Position numbers and translations under genes: made by a program. A stretch of DNA of 64,000 nucleotides from NCBI RefSeq assembly GCF_036237315.1, contig NZ_CP108356.1:1798001-1862000 (forward strand), given 5' to 3'. Positions 8,500-16,611 of this stretch are shown in pieces. The notes below the pieces were generated by a model. It had not been told where the DNA came from. It searched no databases and worked only from the letters and a program-made list of their open reading frames with translations. Each line of letters begins with the position of its first letter. The stretch's first letter is position 1. This DNA is from Streptomyces sp. NBC_01351 (GTDB taxonomy: Bacteria > Actinomycetota > Actinomycetes > Streptomycetales > Streptomycetaceae).

Positions 8500-8518
8500 C
8501 CCCTAACCGCCCCTAACC
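8500..8518 (-). promoter_or_regulatory. Direct repeat upstream of pqqA
   Basis: Two exact copies of CCCCTAACC (8500-8508, 8510-8518; GGTTAGGGG on the pqq coding strand), with 10-bp period, about 75 bp upstream of pqqA in the gap shared with the divergent ion channel gene. The spacing of one helical turn suggests an activator site; no factor is identified. Confidence 0.45.
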
Positions 8519-8632
8519 ACGCACGATCACCCCTTCGGCCTGCGTCAAGGAGTGAAACCCGAACGGCTGTAACGCGTTAGAGGCATGGGCCGACCGACCG
8601 CCCGCGACGCAGTCGAACGTACGAGGAGCACG

Positions 8633-9541
8633 ATGACCAGCACGACGACGAACCCGATGCCCGCCGGCCGAGGCCGGATGAAGCTGGCGGCCAGATGCCG
8701 GCTCGCAACGGAGGCCCCCGCCTTCGGGATCGTCGTCTTCTGCGCGATCCTGTTCAACGCGGCGCTGATGGGCCTGGAGACGTACAGCGGTCTCGCCGCG
8801 GAGTACCAGGGGGCGCTGGGCGCCGCGGAGGGCTGCTGCCTGACCCTGTTCACGCTGGAGATCCTGCTGCGGATGGCCGCGCACGCCGACCAGCCGAAAG
8901 CATTCTTCCGCGACCCGTGGAACCTCTTCGACCTCGTGGTCGTGGCTTCCGCCTTCGTGCCGTTCGTCCGCGAGAACGCGACCATCCTGCGGCTCCTGCG
9001 CCTGGCCCGCGTCCTGCGCACGGCACGCTTCCTCCCGCATCTGCGCATCCTGCTGATCGCCGTGGGCCGCAGCCTGCCGGGCACCGTCAGCTTCCTGTTC
9101 ATCGGTGCGCTGGTGGTGTACGTGTACGCCATGATCGGCTGGATCTGCTTCGCGGAGGCCGACCCCGAGCACTACGGCTCGGTCGGCCGCGCGGGGCTCA
9201 CCCTCTTCCTGCTGACCACCCTCGACGGGCTCACGGACGCGGTGCGCGCGGGGCTGCAGATCTCCCGGCTGAGCATCATCTACTACGCCTCGTACGCACT
9301 GTTCGCCTCCTTCGTCCTGGTGAACGTCCTGATCGGCGTGGTCCTCAACTCCCTCGACGAGGCCCGCGAGATCGAGGACGAGGCGAACCGGATCCCGGCG
9401 CAGGGCGGCACGGACGGCACGGACCTCAAGGAGCGCATCGCGACGGCCCGCCGCGCGCTGGACGAGATCGAGGCGAACCTCCCCACCGAGGCGGCCGGCC
9501 GGCCGGAACGGCAGCTGGAGGCCTCACACGCCGGATCCTGA
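8633..9541 (+). CDS. Single-domain voltage-gated cation channel
   Basis: A 302-residue six-helix channel subunit of the bacterial NaChBac/ion_trans type, expected to form a tetramer. Helices: S1 (IVVFCAILFNAALMGL), S2 (CCLTLFTLEILLRMAA), S3 (WNLFDLVVVASAFVPF), S4 (RLLRLARVLRTARFL, with regularly spaced arginines), S5 (FLFIGALVVYVYAMIGW), a pore loop with TTLDGLTDA (Asp198), and S6 (ASFVLVNVLIGVVLNSL). A charged C-terminal segment could form the usual coiled coil. The pore sequence differs from the TLESWAS filter of NaChBac, so ion selectivity cannot be assumed. ATG 8633 is chosen for the GAGGAG upstream. The last 18 nt overlap the end of the convergent SAV_2336-type gene. Confidence 0.9.
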   Translation: MTSTTTNPMPAGRGRMKLAARCRLATEAPAFGIVVFCAILFNAALMGLETYSGLAAEYQGALGAAEGCCLTLFTLEILLRMAAHADQPKAFFRDPWNLFDLVVVASAFVPFVRENATILRLLRLARVLRTARFLPHLRILLIAVGRSLPGTVSFLFIGALVVYVYAMIGWICFAEADPEHYGSVGRAGLTLFLLTTLDGLTDAVRAGLQISRLSIIYYASYALFASFVLVNVLIGVVLNSLDEAREIEDEANRIPAQGGTDGTDLKERIATARRALDEIEANLPTEAAGRPERQLEASHAGS

Positions 9542-12500
9542 GCCTTCCCCCTCCGGGTCGCGGAGGGCGATGTTCCAGGTGCCGTCCGAGTGCCGTTCGA
9601 CGGTCCAGCGGTCCGGCTCGCCGGAAGACGGGAGTTCGGCGTCCGTGTTCGCTTCGAAGGTCACGCCGTCGAAGCGAACAGAGCCCTGGAACTCCGCGAA
9701 GTCGAAGGCCACGGGCCCTTTGAACACGGCTCCGGTCGCCAGCAGTCCACGTTCCCAGACCGCTTGGGTGAAGAGGACGGGACCGGAGAAGACGATTCCG
9801 TGCAGTGCTGTCACATCGCGAAATGTCGTGCCGGTGAAGTCTGCCGGCCCCGTGACCCGGGCCTCGTTCATGACCGATGCCTCCTCGAACACCGCATGCT
9901 CGAAAGAGACTTCGTCACCGAAGACGGCGGCCCCGAATCCGGTGGTGTCGCTGAACACGGTCCGCCTGAACGCGGCCGCGCGCTGGAAGCTGCAACGAGT
10001 GAAGATCGCGTCGTTCTGGAACACGGCGCCGTCGAAGGAGGCCGGCCCCCCGAACGCGGCGCCGGAGAACAGGGCCGGCCCCGAGAAGACGGCGCGGTCG
10101 AAGGAGGCGCGGCCCCAGAAGACGGTCCCGGTCGAGGTCCAGTCGTTCACGAAGTGCGCGCGGTCGAAGGCCGCCGGGCCCAGGTCGACGCGTCGCGATT
10201 CCGGCTCCTGCACCGCCTGGAACAGCAGCTGGAGCAGGCCGGAATCGAAGGTCGTGCCGCGGAAGTCCACAGGTGACCGCGGCCCGAGTGTGCCGAGGTA
10301 GGCGTCCCGCTCCCGGTGCTGCAGATGGGCCAGGCACAGGTCGTATCCGGGCACCCGGATGCCGATGCACCCCCGTCTGTCGCCCTCCACCGCGAGGACA
10401 CCACAGTGCGGCCATCCCGGACCCTCGCTCCTGGCCTTGCCCGCCTCGGCCATCGCGTAGCCCAGGTCGACCGGGTCGCCCGTGTAGAACCAGGTTTCCG
10501 GATCGCCTCCGAGACGTGCGAGGTCGCCCGGGCGGAGACCGGGCGGCAGGGCCGGACCGAGCAGCCCGTCGAGTTCCCCGTACAGGAAGTCGGACAAGAG
10601 GAAGTGCAACCGGCCGGGCGCTCCCGGCACCCGCTCGTCGTCCTCCGCCTGCCAGAACTGGCGGGCGGCCGCCACCGCGGCCTGTCCGTCCTCGAAGGCC
10701 GCCTCCCCCGTGCTCGCCACCACGTCGAGACCCGTGATCCACGGTGTGCGCGCGCCGAGGAACGCTTCGCCCCTGGCAGGCAGTGCGGACAGGATCCGCC
10801 CGGCTTTGACGAGGGCGCCCGGTCCGTCCACCGCCAGGAGCAGGACGTCGTCGGGGCCTGCGATCAGCCGGCCGGTGGCCCCGCTGTCACGCAGCAGCTC
10901 CTCCAGGAGACCGGCGACCTCCGCCCCCGCGTCGTACCGGCCCTCGGTCCCGCCCTCAGACCGCCGTGCGCGGGCCCCCACCGCCAGGCACACCCAACTT
11001 TCCGGATACCCGGCTTCCCCGGGGCCGGGCAGCAAGTGCTCCGCCATCACCGCTTGGAAGCCGGACTGCTCCAGCAGCGCGTGGGCCGACAGGAACACCA
11101 TGCGGTCCGGCCAGACTCCGTGCACGACCCCGACCAGTACTCCGTCGCGGGAGACGGGCCCGCCCCGAAAGTGCGTCCAATTCTCCGGCTCGGTGGAGAG
11201 CCCTACGAGCTCGCCGTTGCGGGCTCCCTCGTCCTGGAGCACCTCGCCCGTCAGTGCGACCGGGTCCCCCTGGTCGGTGAAGCCGTCGACGCGGACCCGC
11301 TCCGGCGCCGCCCTACCGAACGCCCGGCGCAAGGTGCCCGACCAGGCGGCGGGGTCCACCACGTCCTCGTCCGCCAGCAGCAGGAACACCCGGGGCAGTG
11401 CCTCGTCCCCCCAGAGCGGTCGGCAGGGGATCTCCCGGCCGCCGGGCACCCGGACCCAGGCGACCGTGTTCCGGGCAAGCAGGTCGTCCCCGACCGTGAG
11501 CACCAGCCTCGGCGCCAGCAGCGTGCCCACCTCCTGCGGCTCCGCCAGCGTGTCGTACCGGACGCGGACCACCCGGTCGGCCAGTCCCCGCTCCGGCGGG
11601 CCGGGCTCCGACAGGGCCGGCCGCGGACGTGCCGCGAACGGCAAGGCCTCGTCCGGGACCAGGCGGCGGCCCTCCCGCCCGTTCGTGACGCGGGTCGCGG
11701 AGAAGTCCGGTCCGGGGCCCCGGTTGCGGGACATGTACTCCCAGACGCGGCGGCGTACGAGCTCCCGTACGGCGGCCACCTCCCCGCGCAGCTGAGAGCC
11801 GAGCAGTGCCTCCCGTACGCCCGGCAGGAACTCGAACTCCACCTCCTCGGCGGCCTGTTCCGGGCCCCACGGCTCGAAGAGCCCGCCGAGGGCGACCTCC
11901 GCGAGGTGGCCGTGTTCCGAGTCGCGGAGCAGGGAGCGGCGTACCAGGGTCATCACGGGCAGGGTCAGCGGTACGGCGGCGAGGTGCGCGGCCAGCTGCT
12001 GGGCGGTCGGGGAGGCGTTCTCACGGAAGCGTTCGACGGCCTCCAGGCCGGTGGCGGCACCGCCTGGGTCGGAGTCGGCCGGCGGCGCCGCGTACCCCGG
12101 TTCCGCGTCCAGGCTCAGGCAGGCCAGCCGCCGCCACCGGCCGTCCCCGGACACCACGCGCAGCAGCCGGGCCAGGCTCGCCGAGGCGAGGCCGACGACG
12201 GGGACCACGGGGGCCGTGGGGGCCGTCGGGGCCGTGGGGACGACGGGATCGACGCCCCCGGACGGGCGCCGGCGCCGGGCGCGCCGGGCGGCCGGTAACC
12301 GCTGCCAGGAGCGGGTGGCGGCGGCCGGGCGGTCCGCGCGCACGGCGTAGGCGGCGGGGCGGACGGCGCCGCGGGTCCAGAGCCGTTCGGGCAGCACGTT
12401 CAGCACGGCCACGGCGTTGTGCGCGCTCCAGTGCCGCAGCACGCCCTGGAGCGGGGCTTCGCGCCAGCCGCCGGCCACGGTGTCGGAGAGCACGAGGAAC

Positions 12501-13228
12501 AGTCGGCGGCCCGCCGGGTCGGCCAGTTCGAGGGGGTTGCGGGGCGGGCCGCCCCGGCCGCGGGTCAGCATGGGGGTGGCGCCGGAGCCGGTGCCGGTCA
12601 GCTGCCAGGTCCGTACGTCCCGGAACACCCCGCTCCGGGTCAGGACGCGGCGCAGCTCGTCCACGAGGTCCGCCCAGAGCAGCATCGAGTGGTGCGTGTC
12701 GACGACGAGGGCCAGGTCCAGCCAGCGGCTCTCGGCGGGCCGCAGCACCGGGGTGGGCACCATGCGCTCGATGCTGCGTTCCACGGTGAGCTGCTCGTCC
12801 AGTTCCTCCCCGGGCCCGCCGATGGAGCGCCTGCCGAGGGGGCGCAGGGAGCGCATCAGGGCGAGCGGGTCGTCGAGGGAGCCGGCGCGGGGCAGCCGCA
12901 GGGGCGTGCCGCGGCGGCCTCCGGTCGCGTCCGCGGGCTTCCCGGCCGCCGCGGACACCCGTACGGCGGCCGGGTACAGCTCCACGGCCGGCTCCGCACC
13001 GCCGGAACCGCCGCCGGGGGCCGGTCCCGGCTCCGGCGGCGCGGGTTCGTCGGCCGGCTGCTCCTCGCCCCCGGGCCCGGCGGGCGGGGTCCCGGGCGTG
13101 CGGGCGCCCGCCGGGTCCACCCGGGCCGCGAGCCACAGGATGTCGGCGATCTCCTCGACCCCGGCGCCGGGGCGCGGACCGGAGTCCTCGACGCCGTCGG
13201 CGAAGGCGGCGAGCAGCTTCTCGATCAC
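9524..13228 (-). CDS. SAV_2336/vWA-like, degenerate trypsin-like and pentapeptide-repeat protein
   Basis: A large protein (about 1234 residues) starting at GTG 13228, which overlaps the MoxR stop as GTGA. The N-terminus follows the SAV_2336 family pattern (IADILWLAARV, then LMRSLRPLGRR), leading into a vWA-like segment WLDLALVVDTHHSM with MIDAS-like Asp177 and Ser181. About residues 545-715 resemble a trypsin fold: GTLLAPRLVLTVGD replaces the usual TAAH, and FRGGPV replaces GxSGGP, so catalytic His and Ser appear lost. From about residue 985 to 1195 are many A/F-rich five-residue repeats (for example FDGAVFQNDAIFTRCSF), predicted to form a right-handed beta-helix. It is the last gene of the hydrolase-caspase-MoxR operon and probably the sensor or scaffold of that system. 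No full-length homologue was checked. Confidence 0.85.
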   Translation of the reverse strand: MIEKLLAAFADGVEDSGPRPGAGVEEIADILWLAARVDPAGARTPGTPPAGPGGEEQPADEPAPPEPGPAPGGGSGGAEPAVELYPAAVRVSAAAGKPADATGGRRGTPLRLPRAGSLDDPLALMRSLRPLGRRSIGGPGEELDEQLTVERSIERMVPTPVLRPAESRWLDLALVVDTHHSMLLWADLVDELRRVLTRSGVFRDVRTWQLTGTGSGATPMLTRGRGGPPRNPLELADPAGRRLFLVLSDTVAGGWREAPLQGVLRHWSAHNAVAVLNVLPERLWTRGAVRPAAYAVRADRPAAATRSWQRLPAARRARRRRPSGGVDPVVPTAPTAPTAPVVPVVGLASASLARLLRVVSGDGRWRRLACLSLDAEPGYAAPPADSDPGGAATGLEAVERFRENASPTAQQLAAHLAAVPLTLPVMTLVRRSLLRDSEHGHLAEVALGGLFEPWGPEQAAEEVEFEFLPGVREALLGSQLRGEVAAVRELVRRRVWEYMSRNRGPGPDFSATRVTNGREGRRLVPDEALPFAARPRPALSEPGPPERGLADRVVRVRYDTLAEPQEVGTLLAPRLVLTVGDDLLARNTVAWVRVPGGREIPCRPLWGDEALPRVFLLLADEDVVDPAAWSGTLRRAFGRAAPERVRVDGFTDQGDPVALTGEVLQDEGARNGELVGLSTEPENWTHFRGGPVSRDGVLVGVVHGVWPDRMVFLSAHALLEQSGFQAVMAEHLLPGPGEAGYPESWVCLAVGARARRSEGGTEGRYDAGAEVAGLLEELLRDSGATGRLIAGPDDVLLLAVDGPGALVKAGRILSALPARGEAFLGARTPWITGLDVVASTGEAAFEDGQAAVAAARQFWQAEDDERVPGAPGRLHFLLSDFLYGELDGLLGPALPPGLRPGDLARLGGDPETWFYTGDPVDLGYAMAEAGKARSEGPGWPHCGVLAVEGDRRGCIGIRVPGYDLCLAHLQHRERDAYLGTLGPRSPVDFRGTTFDSGLLQLLFQAVQEPESRRVDLGPAAFDRAHFVNDWTSTGTVFWGRASFDRAVFSGPALFSGAAFGGPASFDGAVFQNDAIFTRCSFQRAAAFRRTVFSDTTGFGAAVFGDEVSFEHAVFEEASVMNEARVTGPADFTGTTFRDVTALHGIVFSGPVLFTQAVWERGLLATGAVFKGPVAFDFAEFQGSVRFDGVTFEANTDAELPSSGEPDRWTVERHSDGTWNIALRDPEGEGSGSGV

Positions 13229-14298
13229 GCCGTCGGCCCGGTCAGGTGCTGCATGACGGTGGCGAGGAAGCGCTCGCGGTCGTCGGGGGCCGACCAGGCT
13301 CCGGAGAGCCGGAGTTGGATGGCGTTGAGGAGTTGGTCGGTGGCCAGGTCGCCGTCCTCGGCGCGGTCGAGGAAGGACCGGACGAGTTCCCGGTACTCCT
13401 CGTTGCCCTCGATGTCGACGCCGAGGCGGCGGCGCACGATGCGGGCGAGCTTCTTCGGTCCGGGAGCGTCCAGGTGGAGGCGGACGCAGCGGCGCAGGAA
13501 GGCGGGCGGGAAGTCGCGTTCGCCGTTGCTGGTGAGGACGACCACGGGGAAGTACCGGCACTGGACACGGCCTTGGGTGATGCACACGGCGGCGTCGGGG
13601 TCGTCGTCGGTGCCGATGGCGACGGTGGGGTCCTCCTTGGCGAGGCGGGCGAGTTCGGGGATGTCGAAGCCGCCGTCCTCGAAGACGGTGAGGAGGTCGC
13701 CGGGGAGGTCGATGTCGCTCTTGTCGATCTCGTCGACAAGCAGCACGCGGGGGCGGTCCTGCGGGAGGAGGGCGGTGCCGAGCGGGCCGAGGCGCAGATA
13801 GCGGGAGATGGACGGGGCGTTGGCGACGGCGGTGGCGGGGTCGGGGACCTCTGCAGGAGGCGGCAGGGGGGTGCCCGGCGGGCGCAGCTGTTCCAGTCCG
13901 GCCTCCTGGAGGCGCCCGATGGCGTCGTACAGGTAGAGCCCGTCGCGCAGCACGGTCCGGCTGGTGATCGGCCAGTGCAGTACGGGGCCCAGGCCCAGGT
14001 CGCTGGCGATGCTGTAGGCGAGGGTGGACTTGCCGACGCCCGGCTTCCCCGTGACGAGCAGCGGCCTGCGCAGGTGCAGTGCCGTGTTGACGACGTCCTT
14101 CTCCGGCTCGTCGGGTACGTAACCCTCCCCGCGCCCCCGGGTCCGCTCCCAGGCCGGGCCCTCGCAGCCGGGCGGCACGTACCCGGGATCCGGGACACCG
14201 GTGAAGTCCCGCCAGGGCGGCGGGGATCCGGCCTCCAGGCGGGCACGCCGGTCCGCGCCCTCACCGGTCCCGTGGTACAGCCACCAGTCCTTCACCAC
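13225..14298 (-). CDS. MoxR-type AAA+ ATPase of the conflict operon
   Basis: A MoxR-family AAA+ ATPase of about 357 residues. It shows Walker A GKPGVGKST, Walker B VLLVDEIDKSD, a sensor-1 segment VVLTSNGE and a probable arginine finger in PAFLRRC. In vWA-MoxR systems this ATPase acts as an NTP-dependent switch with its vWA partner. ATG 14313 lacks a ribosome-binding site, while GGAGG lies 8 nt before GTG 14298, so the latter is preferred. The stop overlaps the start of the SAV_2336-type gene. Its N-terminal 70 residues (DWWLYHGTGEG, Pro/Gly-rich) are typical of the actinobacterial branch. Confidence 0.9.
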   Translation of the reverse strand: MVKDWWLYHGTGEGADRRARLEAGSPPPWRDFTGVPDPGYVPPGCEGPAWERTRGRGEGYVPDEPEKDVVNTALHLRRPLLVTGKPGVGKSTLAYSIASDLGLGPVLHWPITSRTVLRDGLYLYDAIGRLQEAGLEQLRPPGTPLPPPAEVPDPATAVANAPSISRYLRLGPLGTALLPQDRPRVLLVDEIDKSDIDLPGDLLTVFEDGGFDIPELARLAKEDPTVAIGTDDDPDAAVCITQGRVQCRYFPVVVLTSNGERDFPPAFLRRCVRLHLDAPGPKKLARIVRRRLGVDIEGNEEYRELVRSFLDRAEDGDLATDQLLNAIQLRLSGAWSAPDDRERFLATVMQHLTGPTA

Positions 14299-14365
14299 TG
14301 CCTCTGCCTCCATCGTCGTGTCGCCGTCTGTCCGTGGTCGCGGGTCGGAGTCGGGTTCGGGGATC

Positions 14366-14393
14366 GGGATCAGGGATCAGGGATCAGGGATCA
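14366..14393. repeat. Heptanucleotide tandem repeat
   Basis: Four exact copies of GGGATCA with flanking decayed units (14340-14410), filling the gap between the caspase-like stop and the MoxR start. The 7-bp period shifts phase with each copy, so length changes here would alter spacing but not a protein. Confidence 0.85.
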
Positions 14394-14400
14394 GGAGAAG

Positions 14401-16611
14401 TCAGGGATCGGGTGGGCAGGCCAGGGAGCGGAGGCCCGGCACGTCGTCGGGATCGTCCCACAAGAGCACCAACCGGTCTTCCCCTGAGGGCAGTTGCCCG
14501 GGGCGCACGATTCCCCCGGCCGCTCCCCCGCCCACTCCGGCGGCCGCCCGGCGCACCTCCCGTACCCGCGCGGGCAGGTCGAGTACGTCGAGCTCCCCGG
14601 GGTCGGGACGGCCGTCGGGTCCGGCCGGGGCGAGCAGGTCGAGGAGTGCGGGCGCCGGTGCGCCGCCGCCGCGCCGCCAGACCGCCACCGGGACGCCCCC
14701 TTCGAGTACGGCCTCCAGCAGCCCTTCGTGCGGGGCGGTCGTGGTGTGGGCCAGGACGCAGGCGGGCGCCGGGCCCCCCGCGAGCTCCAGCCCGAGGGTG
14801 TCCGTGGCCGCCTCGGCGTCCCCGACGACCCGGACGGCTTCGGGGTGCCGGCCGCCCCGGGTGCACAGCCAGCGCCACTTGGTGTGCCACTCGGCGCGGG
14901 TGTCGGCCCGTTCCTCCGGGCAGCGCACCACGACCTGGTAGAGCAGGCCGAGGGCCCGGCGGCGGCGCGCCGGGCCGCGCGGCACGGGCCACTGGTCGAA
15001 GTCGGCGTCCAGCAGTTCGTACGGGACGTGGAACTCGATCCGGTCCACGGCCGCGTACGGCTGCCCGGGCGCGGGATCGCCCGCCCGGGCCCCGCCGAGC
15101 AGGGCGAGCTGCCGGACGAGTTCCTCGCGTACGGCGTCCAGCGCGAGCGGCGCGCCCTCCGACTCCCACACCTGCCGGGTCCCGTCCGCGCGCAGCCACA
15201 TCCGGACCAGGAACCCGTCCTCGCCGCCCGGCGGTACGTCCAGCCGGACGTCCAGGACGGTCCGGGGCGCCGGGCTCGGGGGCGGCGGCAGCACGGGCAG
15301 GGCCAGCCGCGCGCGGGTGTCGCGCACCCACTCCAGCAGCCGGGCCGCCCAGTCCGGGTCGAGCGCGGTGGCCCGGTCCGCGAGGAAGCGTACGAAGGGC
15401 ACGGCCAGCGGCATCGCGGTGCTGCCGGCACCCGCGCCTTGGCGCTCGTCCAGGTCCTGGACCACGTCGAGCAGGGTGTCCCCGGGCAGGCCGCCGCCCA
15501 CCGGGGTGGTGCACCCGGCGGCCTTGAACGCCCACGCGTACGCCTCGTGGGCATGGCGCGGCAGGACGTGGCCCGCGAAGAGGGGGCCGAGCCCGTCCCA
15601 GGCGGCCTGGTCGAGGCGGGTCGCCCGGGGCGGGGCGGGCCGGGGCGGGGCGGATCCGGGCAGGTCCTCGTCGAGGAAGGAGCAGGCGTCCCAGTCCCGG
15701 TCGACGAGGAACTGCGGCAGCTGCGAGCCCCCGCCGCGCTCCCGTTCCTCCCTGAAGGTGCGGTGGATGGTGCGGGCGGAGGCGGCGAGCCCGGTGACGC
15801 CCTCCAGCACGGACCGCTGCCCGAGTTCCGTGAGCAGGGCCTCGGTGAAGCGGCCGGCCTCGCGTTCGGCGTTGTTCTCCGCGGTCTCGCCCTTGCTGGA
15901 GGCGTAGAGCCGGAACTGGCGCCGGCCGGGGACCGAACTCCCGCCCCCGTAGTCGATGTTGACGAAGTTCAGGCGGGATGCGCGGGGCACGTCGACCCGG
16001 CAGGCGTCGACGAGCGCGGCCTGGAGGGGGAACCGGCGGTGGGCGACGAGGTCGGTGCGCCACCAGCGCAGTGCCGAGTCGAGGTTGAGGTGGCGGATGT
16101 CGGTGGAACGGGCGTCGCTGCAGGGGAGCATGAGCTCGTCGCGGGGCCCGAGGAAGCCGTGTCCGGCCCAGAAGATCCAGAGCAGGTCGCCGTCGCGCTT
16201 CGGGAGTTCGTCGAACAGTGCCGTTCTCATGTTGCCCTCGGTGGCCGGCTGGTGCGCCGCGCGCAGGACGTCCATGGGCGGGGAGTCGGGCCAGGCGAGG
16301 GTGTCCGGCTCGTCGATCGGGGACAGCAGCAGCCGGACGTTGTCGGGCGGCACCTGCGCGGGACCGGTCAGCCAGTGCGCGAAGCGCAGGGCGTCGCGGG
16401 CCGGGCCGCGCAGGTTCCAGCCCGGGCCGAGGGCATAGCGCTCGACCCCGGCGATCAGCGCGAAGGTGCGCCGGGGCCCGAGGCCCGGCGGCAGGGGTCC
16501 CGGCCCCACCGGGAACGGTCCGGGCGCCGCCCCAAGCGGTCCGGGCCCCGCCCCAAGCGGTCCCGGGTCCGTCGGCAGCGGCCCGGGCTCCGTCGGTTCG
16601 ACGGGAGTCAC
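14401..16611 (-). CDS. Caspase-like peptidase with VMAP-C domain
   Basis: A 736-residue protein. Residues 1-46 are a repetitive Pro/Gly/Leu linker. A caspase-fold peptidase follows, with His151 in FWAGHGF and Cys204 in LVDACR, the expected catalytic dyad. The C-terminal half (about residues 420-735) matches the VMAP-C pattern: LDVRLDVPPGGEDGFLVRMW, FHVPYELLDADFDQWP, a WHTKWRWL stretch, VLAHTTTAPHEGLL and a final LVLLWDDPDDV. VMAP proteins are the third member of vWA-MoxR-VMAP ternary systems, where they carry or recruit effectors. Here the effector peptidase is fused directly. The start overlaps the upstream hydrolase stop as ATGA. Predicted role: proteolytic cell-suicide or defence effector triggered through the ATPase; this is inferred from family context. 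Confidence 0.87.
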   Translation of the reverse strand: MTPVEPTEPGPLPTDPGPLGAGPGPLGAAPGPFPVGPGPLPPGLGPRRTFALIAGVERYALGPGWNLRGPARDALRFAHWLTGPAQVPPDNVRLLLSPIDEPDTLAWPDSPPMDVLRAAHQPATEGNMRTALFDELPKRDGDLLWIFWAGHGFLGPRDELMLPCSDARSTDIRHLNLDSALRWWRTDLVAHRRFPLQAALVDACRVDVPRASRLNFVNIDYGGGSSVPGRRQFRLYASSKGETAENNAEREAGRFTEALLTELGQRSVLEGVTGLAASARTIHRTFREERERGGGSQLPQFLVDRDWDACSFLDEDLPGSAPPRPAPPRATRLDQAAWDGLGPLFAGHVLPRHAHEAYAWAFKAAGCTTPVGGGLPGDTLLDVVQDLDERQGAGAGSTAMPLAVPFVRFLADRATALDPDWAARLLEWVRDTRARLALPVLPPPPSPAPRTVLDVRLDVPPGGEDGFLVRMWLRADGTRQVWESEGAPLALDAVREELVRQLALLGGARAGDPAPGQPYAAVDRIEFHVPYELLDADFDQWPVPRGPARRRRALGLLYQVVVRCPEERADTRAEWHTKWRWLCTRGGRHPEAVRVVGDAEAATDTLGLELAGGPAPACVLAHTTTAPHEGLLEAVLEGGVPVAVWRRGGGAPAPALLDLLAPAGPDGRPDPGELDVLDLPARVREVRRAAAGVGGGAAGGIVRPGQLPSGEDRLVLLWDDPDDVPGLRSLACPPDP

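Noticed and set aside
10316..12298. Long plus-strand frames opposite the SAV_2336-type gene
   Set aside because: High-GC mirror frames. The minus strand shows family motifs and regular pentapeptide repeats over the same span.
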